A stretch of 64,000 nt of DNA from JAFGHJ01 sp964534175 (GCA_964534175.1 CAZHNS010000006.1:1-64000); one strand, 5' to 3'. Counted from the first letter of the stretch, positions 41,131-50,009 are shown. Notes: generated by a model from the letters alone, not told the origin. Numbers and translations are program-made.

Positions 41131-42386
41131 CAGTAATTTTAGGTGCTGGCATCACCGGTTTATCTATTGCGTATCATTTAAAGGAGAAAAATAAAGATTT
41201 TATCATTATCGAGAGAGAAAATACTCCGGGTGGACTTTGCCGCAACATAAATATAGAAGGTTTTACTTTTAATTATACAGGACATTTTCTTCATTGTAAA
41301 ACTGCATACGTTTACAATTTGGCAAAAAAACTCTTACCCGATATTAAGACGGTTAAACGAAATTCTTATGTATACTTAAATAAGAGAATTATTCCTTATC
41401 CCATCCAGTCAAATAAGAGATACTTGTCCGGCGGTACAAGAATAAAATCATTACTATATTATCTTTTAAGAAACAGAAAAAAACCAGAAAATCTTGAAGA
41501 ATGGTTTATTTACAACTTCGGACGTGGAATGTTTAATATCTTTTTTCTTCCTTATAATGAAAAATTGTGGAAATATCCTCTAAAAGAAATTTCAAGCAGT
41601 TTTCTAAAGCAATATGTTCCTGAAAGTTATTCTTATCCGGAAAAGGTAGGGGAGTATAACGCCCAATTTCTTTATCCTGAGGATGGTATTGGTACTCTAA
41701 TTTCTTCTCTTGCTAAAGACATTAAGATTTCTCATGGAGAAGTAAGAAAAGTTGAAAAAAAATACGTTCATTTCAATGGAAAAAAAATAGGATATGAAAA
41801 TCTTGTATCGACAATACCACTTCCGGAACTTTTAAAAATGTTGCATGTAAATGGAATAAAAAATATTATAAAAGAAAATTTGGTTTGGAATTCTGTATTA
41901 TGTATAAATATTGGTATTGAAGGTAAACTCTCTTTTAGTGACTCAGTGAATAACTTTACGAACTATGATTTAGACCCTTCAAAGTTTCACTGGATATATT
42001 TCCCGGATGAAAATATTCCGTTTTATCGTGTTGGTTCACTTTCCAATATATCTCACCGTTTGGCTCCTGAAAAGCACTCTTCAATATGGGTGGAGATTTC
42101 TTACAGAAAAAATAAGCCTGATAAGAGTATAGTAGATGCCGTTATAAAAAATTCAGAAAAAATAGGTTTATTTAACAGAGAATCAATAGTACATATTTCA
42201 GAGGTCGATATACCTTATGCGTATCCCATTTATGTTAAAAGTAATGAGAATATTGTTAAAGAAATCCAGAGTTTTTTGAATGAATATAATATACTTTTAG
42301 CAGGGAGATTTGGTAGTTGGAAATATTCCTATATGGAAGAATCAATTTTGGAAGGCAAGATGGTGGCTTTTGAGTTATGTCGGTAA
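41127..42386 (+). CDS. FAD-dependent protoporphyrinogen-oxidase-like oxidoreductase
   Basis: This 419-residue protein has an N-terminal dinucleotide-binding loop VILGAGITGLSIAYHL, IIERENTPGGLCRN and GHFLHCKT, as in the amine-oxidase/PPO-like superfamily. Such genes are often found in surface-polysaccharide clusters next to glycosyltransferases, as here (4-base overlap upstream, 10-base overlap downstream). A UDP-sugar mutase-like or desaturase-like role is conceivable but not shown. TTG is the start. Confidence 0.75.
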   Translation: MTVILGAGITGLSIAYHLKEKNKDFIIIERENTPGGLCRNINIEGFTFNYTGHFLHCKTAYVYNLAKKLLPDIKTVKRNSYVYLNKRIIPYPIQSNKRYLSGGTRIKSLLYYLLRNRKKPENLEEWFIYNFGRGMFNIFFLPYNEKLWKYPLKEISSSFLKQYVPESYSYPEKVGEYNAQFLYPEDGIGTLISSLAKDIKISHGEVRKVEKKYVHFNGKKIGYENLVSTIPLPELLKMLHVNGIKNIIKENLVWNSVLCINIGIEGKLSFSDSVNNFTNYDLDPSKFHWIYFPDENIPFYRVGSLSNISHRLAPEKHSSIWVEISYRKNKPDKSIVDAVIKNSEKIGLFNRESIVHISEVDIPYAYPIYVKSNENIVKEIQSFLNEYNILLAGRFGSWKYSYMEESILEGKMVAFELCR

Positions 42387-43504
42387 TAGTTGTTCAATGC
42401 ATGGCGAAATTAGAATTAGGAGGAGCACAGAAAAGAGTTATAGAATTGATGCGAGAACTAAAGGGCAATGGTATTTTAATAAGCGGTGTGGGCGGAGAAC
42501 TGTACGATGATGTCAAAAAAGAATTTAAAAATAGGCATTTAACATTGGCTTGCCTAAAAAGAGAAATAAATCCTTTTTATGATATTATTTGTTTTTTTAA
42601 GTTAAGAAATCTTCTTATTAAATTATATAAAAATAACAATAGAATAATTCTACACACACATGGCTCTAAAGCGGGTGTAATGGGTAGGATAGTCACTGGA
42701 ACTTTGCCTTTCGTTTACTCCGTACACACGGTTCATGGTTTTGCAATAAGTCCTTATGTTAACTTTTTTAGAAGATTTATTTATTTGAACGCGGAGAGAT
42801 TTTCAGCTCTGTTTGGTGATGTTGTTATAACGCAGGCAAAAGTGCATATCGATAGATTAAAAGAGTGGAGAATAGGAAGTAGAAACAAGATTTACTGGAT
42901 TGCTAATTCAATAAAGCATTCCGACTATAAATTTCGTTCCCGGCAATACAAAAAGAAAAAAATCGTCATCGGAACCATTGCTAATTTCAAAGCTCAAAAG
43001 AATCCATTTATGTGGGCGGAGGTTGCAAAAAAAATTGTTGGAAAATATCCTAAAACGAATTTTATTTATGTGGGAGATGGCCCGTTAAAAAGGAGAACTG
43101 AAAAACTAATAGGTAATTCTGAAAAGATAAAACTTCTTAGTTGGCAAAATGATATACCGCAAATACTTAGAGGAATAGACATTTTTTTTCTACCTTCCAG
43201 GTGGGAGGGATTGCCCAGAACCGTTTTGGAAGCAATGGCTTCTGGTATTCCCGTGGTTGCTTCATCTGTAGATGGAACAACTGAAGCAGTTCTCGATTCG
43301 GTTACCGGTTATTTGTTGCCCCCAGGTGATTTCGGAGGCTATGTGGAGAAGTTAAGTGAGTTAATAGAAAGCGAGAAAAAAAGAAAAAAAATGGGTGTAG
43401 AGGGACAAAAGAGAGTTGAAAAACATTTTTGCTATAAAAAAATGATAAAGAAGACAATGAAAGTATATAAATCTTTAGGGCTTGTATATAAACCCTTGAC
43501 ATAA
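42377..43504 (+). CDS. Family 1 glycosyltransferase
   Basis: This 375-residue GT-B enzyme shows the GT4/GT1 pattern. The N-terminal acceptor domain has LELGGAQKRVIELMRELK and THGSKAGVMGRI. The C-terminal donor domain has FKAQKNPFMWAEVA, FIYVGDGPLKRR and the E-x7-E motif in FFLPSRWEGLPRTVLEAMASGIPVV. It adds a sugar to the lipid-linked glycan presumably begun by the gene two upstream. The start overlaps the oxidoreductase gene. Confidence 0.9.
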   Translation: MSVIVVQCMAKLELGGAQKRVIELMRELKGNGILISGVGGELYDDVKKEFKNRHLTLACLKREINPFYDIICFFKLRNLLIKLYKNNNRIILHTHGSKAGVMGRIVTGTLPFVYSVHTVHGFAISPYVNFFRRFIYLNAERFSALFGDVVITQAKVHIDRLKEWRIGSRNKIYWIANSIKHSDYKFRSRQYKKKKIVIGTIANFKAQKNPFMWAEVAKKIVGKYPKTNFIYVGDGPLKRRTEKLIGNSEKIKLLSWQNDIPQILRGIDIFFLPSRWEGLPRTVLEAMASGIPVVASSVDGTTEAVLDSVTGYLLPPGDFGGYVEKLSELIESEKKRKKMGVEGQKRVEKHFCYKKMIKKTMKVYKSLGLVYKPLT

Positions 43505-43524
43505 GTGCCTTTTCGTATTAGCAT
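43496..43524 (+). promoter_or_regulatory. Possible mreB promoter
   Basis: TTGACA (43496-43501), which includes the end of the upstream gene, a 17-bp spacer and TAGCAT (43519-43524). Confidence 0.5.
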
Positions 43525-43556
43525 GTTAATGAAAACTACCGGATTAAGGAGGAGGG

Positions 43557-44597
43557 ATGAAATTAAATCGTTTATTTAAATGGTTATCACTTGAAAGTTC
43601 AAACTTGGCTATTGATCTTGGGACAACGAATACATTAATATACACAAAAGCAAATGGTGTTGTTCTTGATGAAAATTCAATGGTTGCACTTCATAAAGAT
43701 ACTAAAGAATTAATTTCAGCGGGAAAGGAAGTTATACCTATGCTTGGTCGTACTCCTGAGGATATAATTATTTCCGAACCTCTGGAAGACGGTGTTATAG
43801 CCGACTTCAAAGTTGTCGAAGATATGCTGAGGTTTTTTATTGAAAAAGTCCAAAAGAAGAAATTGTTTATTAGGCCAAAAGTTTTAGTCGCCGTTCCGTC
43901 TGGAATAACTCCGGTTGAGAAAAAAGCTGTTATCAATACTGTTCAAGAATCAGGTGCAAGAGAAGTTTTGTTGGTTTCCGAACCCATAGCTGGAGCTATG
44001 GGAATGCACTTGCCCGTAAAGGACCCAACCGGACATATGGTTATAGATATTGGCGGAGGAACCACGGAGATTGCAATAATTGCTTTATCTGGTATTGTGA
44101 ATAAAGTTTCTATTAAGATAGCTGGAAATGAACTAAATGAATCCATCCAGGCCTACTTATATGACGAATACAACATGGCAATAGGAAAAGCTCTTGCCGA
44201 GAAAGTAAAGAAAGATATAGGTGCGGCTGTAGCTACAGCGGAGGACAGGGAAATGGAGATAAGCGGACGTGATCTTGTTGATGGTTTGCCGAAGTCAATT
44301 AAAATAAAAACAAATGAAATTTATGAAGCTATGAAAGAGGCACTTGGTCTTATAAAAAATGCAATTAAAAGGGCTTTATCTGAAACCCCCCCAGAGTTGG
44401 CATCCGATATAGTAGAAAAAGGATTATTTCTTACTGGAGGAGGTGCATTGTTAAGAGAAATAGATAAGATGATAGAGGAAGAAACGGATTTGAAAGTGAA
44501 GATTGCGGAAGACCCATTAAAATCAGTAGTTTTTGGCGCGGGTATTATTCTGGATAATCTTGAGGAAAACAGAAATCTTTTGATGGAATCTATATAG
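43557..44597 (+). CDS. mreB: Rod-shape-determining actin homologue MreB
   Basis: This 346-residue cytoskeletal ATPase forms membrane-bound filaments that guide lateral wall synthesis. Actin-fold motifs are present: phosphate 1 AIDLGTTNTLIY, connect/phosphate 2 MVIDIGGGTTEIAII and adenosine site LFLTGGGALLREI. An N-terminal amphipathic helix (KLNRLFKWLSL) is also present. AAGGAGG precedes the ATG. A C7 run occurs near codon 277 (44386-44392). It heads the mreBCD-PBP2 group. Confidence 0.96.
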   Translation: MKLNRLFKWLSLESSNLAIDLGTTNTLIYTKANGVVLDENSMVALHKDTKELISAGKEVIPMLGRTPEDIIISEPLEDGVIADFKVVEDMLRFFIEKVQKKKLFIRPKVLVAVPSGITPVEKKAVINTVQESGAREVLLVSEPIAGAMGMHLPVKDPTGHMVIDIGGGTTEIAIIALSGIVNKVSIKIAGNELNESIQAYLYDEYNMAIGKALAEKVKKDIGAAVATAEDREMEISGRDLVDGLPKSIKIKTNEIYEAMKEALGLIKNAIKRALSETPPELASDIVEKGLFLTGGGALLREIDKMIEEETDLKVKIAEDPLKSVVFGAGIILDNLEENRNLLMESI

Positions 44598-45349
44598 TGG
44601 AAAGAAAGTTTCTGCGACTTTATATTTTATTTGTTTGCATTTCTTTGTTTTTAATAGTTTTCGACGGATTCTCTGATGTTAGACTGGGTAATAAATTTTA
44701 CAGTTTTTTTTCACCGAATTTTCAAAACTTCTTTTCCAGATTTGTGCAAAATAATGGCTTGAAAGAAGAAAATAAGAGGCTACTTGAAAAAGTCGCGACA
44801 CTTTCATACGAAAAACAGACGTATAATGAATTAAAGAAAGAAAATCAAGAATTAAAAGAAATTATTGAATTTAGATTTAATTATCCGAAAAAGATAATTC
44901 CAGCTGAGGTTGAGAGAAGAACACCCGAAGAAGTTAATCTTTCTTTTCATATTGACAAAGGTTCTTCCGATGGGATAGAAAAAAATGCTGCAGTTATAAG
45001 TTTTTATGGTGTTGTTGGTAAGGTTTTAAAATTGGGGAAAAATACTTCTGTTGTCCAAACATTAAAGAACTATAATTCTGCGATTTCTGTAAAGAATACA
45101 AGAAGCCGGATAGAGGGTATACTTAAGTGGAATAAAAAGTTTTTTATTGAGGGTGTTCCTCAGTATGCGGATTTAAAAGAAGGGGATACTCTCGTAACTT
45201 CAGGAAAAGGTTCTGTGTACCCGAAAGGGTTACCCGTTGGTATAGTTACTTTTGCGAAAAAGAAACCAGATGATTATTCTTTAGAAATTGAGGTAGAACC
45301 TTTTGAAAATTTAGACATAGTGAGTGTGGTTTTCGTTATAAAAAAATGA
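44597..45349 (+). CDS. mreC: Rod-shape protein MreC
   Basis: This 250-residue protein has one N-terminal membrane helix (residues ~8-24), a coiled coil (about 52-90) and the two beta-barrel periplasmic domain of MreC (RRTPEEVNLSFHIDKGSSDG, SAISVKNTRSRIEGILKW, GDTLVTSGKGSVYPKGLPVG). It links MreB to PBP2. GTG 44597 overlaps the mreB stop by one base, and the end overlaps mreD by 4. Confidence 0.93.
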   Translation: MERKFLRLYILFVCISLFLIVFDGFSDVRLGNKFYSFFSPNFQNFFSRFVQNNGLKEENKRLLEKVATLSYEKQTYNELKKENQELKEIIEFRFNYPKKIIPAEVERRTPEEVNLSFHIDKGSSDGIEKNAAVISFYGVVGKVLKLGKNTSVVQTLKNYNSAISVKNTRSRIEGILKWNKKFFIEGVPQYADLKEGDTLVTSGKGSVYPKGLPVGIVTFAKKKPDDYSLEIEVEPFENLDIVSVVFVIKK

Positions 45350-45810
45350 AAATCTTCTCTCTGATTTTTTTATCTTTACTGGCTTTTTTCCTTTCTATAA
45401 ATTTCGAGAAGATTCTTTTAATTGGAAATATTTCATTAAAGCCAATAATTATTCTGCTATATTTTACGACATTGTACTGGAACCCGTTGTATGGATTAAT
45501 AACTGGTTTTTTTATTGGGTTTCTTTATGAAATTTATCTTCCGGTTTTTACAGGAACTTATCCTTTAGTCTTTACTTCAGTTATTTTCGGCTTAAATTTA
45601 ATAGAAAAGAAAATATTTAAGTTTAGATACAATTCTCTTTTTCTGTTGTTTTTTGTTGTTTTATTTGTTGGACTCGTACAGCTGATAATTGAGGTTGATA
45701 AAACAGGGGCGATATTCAGTATATTTTTTACCCAGTTGGTCCCAGAAGCCATTTTGAATAGCGCGGTTGGTTTAGTGATATTATACTTCATAAAACGCTG
45801 TAGAGATTAA
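45346..45810 (+). CDS. mreD: Rod-shape membrane protein MreD
   Basis: This 154-residue protein consists of five hydrophobic helices. GNISLKPIIILLYFTTLYW and the conserved P-x-x-G-x-x-x-G-F-x-x-G turn (NPLYGLITGFFIGFLYEIY) place it as MreD, together with its position between mreC and PBP2. Sequence conservation in this family is low, so context carries the call. Confidence 0.88.
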   Translation: MKIFSLIFLSLLAFFLSINFEKILLIGNISLKPIIILLYFTTLYWNPLYGLITGFFIGFLYEIYLPVFTGTYPLVFTSVIFGLNLIEKKIFKFRYNSLFLLFFVVLFVGLVQLIIEVDKTGAIFSIFFTQLVPEAILNSAVGLVILYFIKRCRD

Positions 45811-45824
45811 TAATGTAAAAATCA

Positions 45825-45965
45825 AAAAAGAGAATAGCCACGGATGAACACGGAAACACACGGATTAAAAAAGATATTTTGTTGTTTTAATAAAAACAGA
45901 ATATGTGGTGGGAGGGGTATCAGTGTTTATCAGTGGAAATCTGTGGCTAATTTAAGGGATTTGGT
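45825..45965. repeat. Mosaic repeat between mreD and PBP2
   Basis: GCCACGGATGAACACGGAAA, then CACACGGATT, a TTGTTGTTTTAATAAAAACA segment, the G-rich block GTGGTGGGAGGGG, and ATCAGTGGAAATCTGTGGCT. The first and last modules are inverse copies of each other. Confidence 0.65.
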
Positions 45966-45990
45966 TTGGGTTTTTCTTGAGGTAATTTGA

Positions 45991-47757
45991 ATGAAAAAAG
46001 CTCCGATAATATTAATTTTAATAATTATATTAACTCTTACTTTACGTCTATTTCAACTTCAATTGATAAGGAAGAATTATTACAGAGGCCTGTCAGAGAG
46101 GAATCGGATAAGAAGGGATTTGATTATTCCTACGAGAGGAAAAATTTTATCAAGAGAAGGTGAAGTTTTAGCAGAATCTCGACCTTCTTATTCTTTAATT
46201 ATATATCCCTATTTCCTTGAAATGCCGGAAGTTAAGGGTTTATGTAAAGTTCTTGGTGTTGATGAAAAGAGCTTGCTGAAAAGGATAAATCCGAACTTTA
46301 GAACGTGCAGAATAAGAAGACTTTCTTTTGAAGCTACGTCGAATATAATAGAAAAGCAGGAAGAATTTCCTTCAGTTAGATTGATTACGGAGCCTGTACG
46401 TTTTTACGAAAATGATAAAATATTCTCTCATTTATTGGGTTATGCTGGAGAAATCACCAGAGAAGAGTTGGAAAATTTTGCCGATGACTATATTATGGGG
46501 GATATTGTGGGGAAGAAAGGGGTAGAGTTAGAATATGAATCTTTCCTTAAAGGTAGTAAAGGTGCTTCTATTTATGAGGTCGACGCGAGAGGAGTAATTG
46601 TAAAACGTTTTGACGATTCTTACGGCAAACTTCCGAAAAGAGGTTTAAATGTTCATCTTACAGTGTCGAAGGAGCTAACGCTCTACGCGGATTCTCTTTT
46701 CTCCGATTTTGAGAGTGGAGCATGTGTTGCTATGAACCCGAAAAACGGGGAAATCATTCTATATTATTCAAAACCTGGCTATAAAACAAATAAATTGACA
46801 GAAGGAATATCTAATATTGAATGGGATTCACTTCGCAGTGATGAAAATTCTCCTCTGTGGGATAGAGTTATAGCAGGAGAATATCCTCCGGGTTCAATCG
46901 CAAAAATATGGACTACCATTATTGGATTGGAAAACAACCTTATTAAAGAAGAAACAAGATTCGCTCGTTGCGATAGTATATTCTGGATAGGAAATCGTTA
47001 TTTCGGATGCTGGAAGAGACACGGGTCTTTACAGCTTATGAACGCTATCATTCAATCCTGCGACATATATTTTTACCAGGTCGGTATGTCGATGACTCTT
47101 GAGATGATGGTAGATAATGCCAGCAAATTAGGTTTCAGCAAGCCGTGCGGAATTGATGTGCCGGGTGAGCGGTCTGGTTTCCTGCCTTCAAAAGAATGGT
47201 ATGATAAGAAGTATGGTAAGAGGGGTTGGGCCAGAGGAGTTCTTGCCAACCTTGCAATAGGTCAGGGAGAAATACTTGTTACGCCTCTACAGGGAGCGAC
47301 TTTCTTTTCGGCTGTTGCCAACGGAGGATGGACATATGAACCTCATGTGCTAGAAAAGATAACTAATAGCGAGGGAAATACAATTAAAAAACTAAAAACA
47401 AGGAAGATAGATTTACCTGTTTCTGAGAAAAATTTGGAGTTTGTAAGAGAGGCAATGAAAAATGTTGTTAACACTCTTAAGGGTACTGCGTACTGGTCCA
47501 GGTTAGAAGATATTACTGTAGCGGGTAAAACGGGCACCGCCCAGAATCCGCACGGAGAGGATCATTCGCTTTTTGTCGGATTTGCTCCATTTGAAGACCC
47601 CGAGATCGTCATATTTACTGTAATAGAGAATGCAGGACACGGGAGTTCTTACGCGGCTCCGGTTACAACTAAATTGATTAAAAGATACCTTAGGAAAGAC
47701 GAAAAGATGGAAACTCCGTCACCTCCAAAATCGGAACCAAAGGATTCCACAGATTAA
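45991..47757 (+). CDS. mrdA: Penicillin-binding protein 2 (peptidoglycan transpeptidase)
   Basis: This 588-residue class B PBP crosslinks lateral wall peptidoglycan with MreBCD. It has an N-terminal anchor helix, an IPTRGKILSREGEVLAESRPSY pedestal motif and EYESFLKGSKGASIYEVDARG. The active-site motifs are SxxK at Ser302-Lys305 (YPPGSIAKIWTT), SCD at 356-358 (SxN equivalent) and KTGTAQ at 513-518. The C-terminus is a polar tail. GAGG lies 9 bases before ATG. No rodA follows in this window. Confidence 0.95.
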   Translation: MKKAPIILILIIILTLTLRLFQLQLIRKNYYRGLSERNRIRRDLIIPTRGKILSREGEVLAESRPSYSLIIYPYFLEMPEVKGLCKVLGVDEKSLLKRINPNFRTCRIRRLSFEATSNIIEKQEEFPSVRLITEPVRFYENDKIFSHLLGYAGEITREELENFADDYIMGDIVGKKGVELEYESFLKGSKGASIYEVDARGVIVKRFDDSYGKLPKRGLNVHLTVSKELTLYADSLFSDFESGACVAMNPKNGEIILYYSKPGYKTNKLTEGISNIEWDSLRSDENSPLWDRVIAGEYPPGSIAKIWTTIIGLENNLIKEETRFARCDSIFWIGNRYFGCWKRHGSLQLMNAIIQSCDIYFYQVGMSMTLEMMVDNASKLGFSKPCGIDVPGERSGFLPSKEWYDKKYGKRGWARGVLANLAIGQGEILVTPLQGATFFSAVANGGWTYEPHVLEKITNSEGNTIKKLKTRKIDLPVSEKNLEFVREAMKNVVNTLKGTAYWSRLEDITVAGKTGTAQNPHGEDHSLFVGFAPFEDPEIVIFTVIENAGHGSSYAAPVTTKLIKRYLRKDEKMETPSPPKSEPKDSTD

Positions 47758-48018
47758 CACAGAAAAATAAAGAATTTAGAAGTTAGAAGTTGGCTGTTAG
47801 AATCCTCTCCCAACCACAAAAAAAATAGTGAACCACGAAGTTCACAAAGATTTTTATTAAGTTTTTTTACTCGAAACCTGGAACCCTTGAATCCTCAACT
47901 CTAAGTAACAACGGATTACACAAATAGCACAAATGTCTTTATTGTTTTTAGTTTGACGCAAGACTCACGACACACGACTCGTGACTTACTTAAACACAGA
48001 GAGCACAGAGATTACAAA
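47758..48018. repeat. Gene-free spacer filled with mosaic repeats (convergent genes)
   Basis: In order, the spacer holds CACAGATTAACACAGAAAAA, GAATTTAGAAGTTAGAAGTT, the inverted G-rich block CTCCCAACCAC and GAACCACGAAGTTCACAAAG. These are followed by CTCGAAACCTGGAACCCTTG, GGATTACACAAATAGCACAA, a CTCACGACACACGACTCGTG palindrome and ACACAGAGAGCACAGAG. It stops where the terminator at 48022 begins. Confidence 0.7.
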
Positions 48019-48021
48019 TAA

Positions 48022-48055
48022 AAAAAGCGTGTATTTCTTAAAATACACGCTTTTT
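48022..48055 (-). terminator. Terminator after outer-membrane protein gene
   Basis: A perfect 15-bp stem (AAAAAGCGTGTATTT at 48022-48036, complement at 48041-48055) with loop CTTA. The U-tract lies on the minus-strand transcript. Confidence 0.9.
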
Positions 48056-48078
48056 ATCTACCTAAAACTTTTTTTTAC

Positions 48079-48597
48079 TTACAGACTAAATTTTATACCG
48101 CCTCTGAGGGGTATATTTGTTGTGGACGGATCTGAGAAGATCATACCGTAACCAACTTCCGCGAATATTCCTATGCCTCCCATACTATAATTTGCTCCAC
48201 CATAAGCAAGGAAACCGAAGTTTGTATCACCTTCTGAGTCTGGAATGTCGCTACTGGACATCGCCATTTGTCCGCCTGCTCCAAGATAAAAAGACATAGG
48301 AGCGCCTGGAAGAACAACGTTATATTGACCTGCAAGAAGTATTATCATGGATGTATATTTCACATCCTCAATAGACTTCCATGCATAATCGAAGTCACCG
48401 CGGAGACCAATCGGTATTCCCGGAAGAGAAAAATCAAGTGCACCACCGATTGCCGTGAAGTTTTGAGTTTCAGCATCTTCTTCGCTGGATATCATCATGT
48501 CGATACCACCGTGCACGCCAACTCCAAGACCCATTACGCCAGCAAAAAGAGGCGTACTCACCAACAATAAGACTAGACAGAATATAAGTTTTTTCAT
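48079..48597 (-). CDS. Small outer-membrane beta-barrel protein
   Basis: This 172-residue protein has a signal peptide (residues 1-19, ending LFA). A Gly-rich alternating pattern of membrane beta strands follows (GVGVHGGIDMMI, GIPIGLRGDFDYAW, MSFYLGAGGQMAM, FGFLAYGGANYSM), ending in a strand with a terminal hydrophobic residue (RGGIKFSL). This resembles OmpX/OprF-type eight-stranded barrels. GGGAGG precedes the ATG; the gene has its own promoter and terminator. The ligand or role is unknown. Confidence 0.75.
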   Translation of the reverse strand: MKKLIFCLVLLLVSTPLFAGVMGLGVGVHGGIDMMISSEEDAETQNFTAIGGALDFSLPGIPIGLRGDFDYAWKSIEDVKYTSMIILLAGQYNVVLPGAPMSFYLGAGGQMAMSSSDIPDSEGDTNFGFLAYGGANYSMGGIGIFAEVGYGMIFSDPSTTNIPLRGGIKFSL

Positions 48598-48628
48598 AAG
48601 ACCTCCCTTTTGTAAGGTTTGTTTAGTT

Positions 48629-48656
48629 ATTATAAGCTTTTGAACTTAAATGTCAA
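48629..48656 (-). promoter_or_regulatory. Promoter of outer-membrane protein gene
   Basis: On the minus strand: TTGACA (48656-48651), a 16-bp spacer and TATAAT (48634-48629), a full consensus match. Confidence 0.8.
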
Positions 48657-48704
48657 GGGTTTCAATACTTTTGGTGAACTTCTTTTCAGATGAAATTACA
48701 ATAA

Positions 48705-48740
48705 TGAAAAAACGGAATTTTTTCAAATTCCGTTTTTTCA
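48705..48740 (-). terminator. Terminator of tandem-duplicate gene 1
   Basis: A perfect 16-bp stem (TGAAAAAACGGAATTT at 48705-48720, complement at 48725-48740) with loop TTTC. It is nearly identical to the terminator at 49405-49438. Confidence 0.9.
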
Positions 48741-48760
48741 TTTGCTGACTTTAAGTAATA

Positions 48761-48796
48761 AAGAACAGATGGCGCCGAGAATAAAATTCTGTCCTT
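48761..48796 (-). other. 3' UTR hairpin of duplicate gene 1
   Basis: On the mRNA, AAGGACAGA pairs with TCTGTTCTT (one G-U pair). The mRNA sequence GGCGCCATC (48776-48768), which spans the end of the stem and the loop, can pair with the 5' UTR hairpin (49310-49326) with one G-U wobble. Confidence 0.55.
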
Positions 48797-48798
48797 AC

Positions 48799-49281
48799 TT
48801 ACTGAAAGTAGTGAACTGTGCCGATGACTATTTTATCGGTATTAGGTAATCCTTCTTCGGAATTTATGGTAAACTGGTTTCCTATTCTTATTGCATTTTT
48901 TTGCGTAATGAAAATTTCAAGACCAGCATCGATTGGAAGAACCATTGCGTCATTGGCAGCGCCGCTAGAATATATGAATGATGCTCCACCATAAAGCCCA
49001 AACATCGGGCTAAGTGAGAAGTGGTATAGAGCACCAAGACCAAATCCAACTGCCACATCTACGTCTTCAACTGTTGTAACCCAAATACTAATGATACCGT
49101 CTATCTCAAGAGCATCCATTATAAAATAGCCAGCGTTTGCTTCCAACATATATGTTAAATCGTCGGCAAGTATATCAGAGGTTCCGCCACTGAGAACTGT
49201 TACTGATTTTGTACCGGCTGGAATCTGCGCAAAGAGACCCAGCGCACAAACTAACATTAAAACTGCTAAAATTTTACGCAT
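48799..49281 (-). CDS. Small outer-membrane protein, tandem-duplicate copy 1
   Basis: This ~160-residue protein has a signal peptide (ILAVLMLVCALGLFA) and a beta-barrel-like mature part. Start ATG 49281 was preferred over 49287 because AAGGAGG lies 7 bases before it and only one base before the latter. It is a paralogue of the adjacent gene. The signal and the first residues IPAGTKSV are almost identical, MDALEID and PIDAGLEIF are shared, and the end HYFQ corresponds to HYF. The middle is diverged. An unlabelled outer-membrane function is inferred. Confidence 0.75.
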   Translation of the reverse strand: MRKILAVLMLVCALGLFAQIPAGTKSVTVLSGGTSDILADDLTYMLEANAGYFIMDALEIDGIISIWVTTVEDVDVAVGFGLGALYHFSLSPMFGLYGGASFIYSSGAANDAMVLPIDAGLEIFITQKNAIRIGNQFTINSEEGLPNTDKIVIGTVHYFQ

Positions 49282-49309
49282 AAACATTCCTCCTTAGGGA
49301 TTTTGTTTT

Positions 49310-49326
49310 AAGGCACCATCCGCCTT
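49310..49326 (-). promoter_or_regulatory. 5' UTR hairpin at transcript start, copy 1
   Basis: The mRNA sequence AAGGCGGATGGTGCCTT forms a 5-bp stem (AAGGC/GCCTT) with a GGATGGT loop. It begins within a base or two of the predicted transcription start. The identical 17-mer occurs at 50010-50026. Confidence 0.6.
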
Positions 49327-49333
49327 GCTTGAA

Positions 49334-49362
49334 ATTATACGGAGAAGCCTTTCTTTAGTCAA
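49334..49362 (-). promoter_or_regulatory. Promoter of duplicate gene 1
   Basis: On the minus strand: TTGACT (49362-49357), a 17-bp spacer and TATAAT (49339-49334). Confidence 0.75.
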
Positions 49363-49404
49363 GGTTAAAAAGTTGATAGAGCGAGAAAGTTAATACCTTA
49401 TAAT

Positions 49405-49438
49405 AAAAAAACGGAATTTTTTCAAATTCCGTTTTTTT
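49405..49438 (-). terminator. Terminator of tandem-duplicate gene 2
   Basis: A 15-bp stem (AAAAAAACGGAATTT at 49405-49419, complement at 49424-49438) with loop TTTC. Confidence 0.9.
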
Positions 49439-49462
49439 TATTTTAACTAACTTTAAGTAATA

Positions 49463-49498
49463 AAGGACAGATGGTGCCGAAAGTAAATTTCTGTCCTT
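49463..49498 (-). other. 3' UTR hairpin of duplicate gene 2
   Basis: A 9-bp stem AAGGACAGA/TCTGTCCTT with an 18-base loop. The mRNA sequence GGCACCATC (49478-49470), partly in the loop, is a perfect complement of GATGGTGCC in the gene's own 5' UTR hairpin. Confidence 0.55.
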
Positions 49499-49503
49499 AC
49501 TTA

Positions 49504-49980
49504 CTAAAAGTAGTGAACTGTACCCAGAACTATATTAAGGGTATTGTCTGCGCCTTCTTCGAGAGCTAAGGTAAACTTGCCGCCGACTCTTACTGCATTG
49601 TTAGAAGTTAAGAAAATTTCGAGACCAGCGTCGATGGGAACAGCCATAACACCATCAAAGGCGGTCATATATGTGAACGCAGCACCGGCATAAGCACCTA
49701 ACATAGGGCTAAACGGTAAGTGATACATAGCGCCGATACCGAGTGTAAATCCCATATCTCCCATATCTTCATTACTGTCAATTCCGAGAATAGCGTCTAT
49801 CTCGAGGGCATCCATTAAGAATAAACCGCCGTATACATCAACATCATATTCAAAATCACCATCGCCAAGGAGATCGCTGGTTGAACCGGTAAGAACTGCT
49901 ACGGATTTTGTACCGGCTGGAATCTGCGCAAAGAGACCCAGCACACAAACTAACATTAAAACTGCTAAAATTTTACGCAT
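49504..49980 (-). CDS. Small outer-membrane protein, tandem-duplicate copy 2
   Basis: This ~158-residue paralogue of copy 1 has the same signal peptide apart from one residue and an AAGGAGG-supported second ATG (49980). The mature part alternates Gly and hydrophobic or aromatic residues (LGIGAMYHLPFSPMLGAYAG), as in outer-membrane barrels. The reading frame ends HYF-TAG-TAA, where copy 1 reads HYF-CAG-TAA. A single C-to-T change has therefore moved the stop one codon forward. Promoter, 5' hairpin, 3' hairpin and terminator are all duplicated with the gene. Confidence 0.75.
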   Translation of the reverse strand: MRKILAVLMLVCVLGLFAQIPAGTKSVAVLTGSTSDLLGDGDFEYDVDVYGGLFLMDALEIDAILGIDSNEDMGDMGFTLGIGAMYHLPFSPMLGAYAGAAFTYMTAFDGVMAVPIDAGLEIFLTSNNAVRVGGKFTLALEEGADNTLNIVLGTVHYF

Positions 49981-50009
49981 AAACATTCCTCCTTAAGGAT
50001 TTTGGTTTC

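Noticed and set aside
48117..48570. Plus-strand ORFs opposite the outer-membrane protein gene
   Set aside because: They are shadows of the minus-strand gene, with atypical composition and no ribosome sites.
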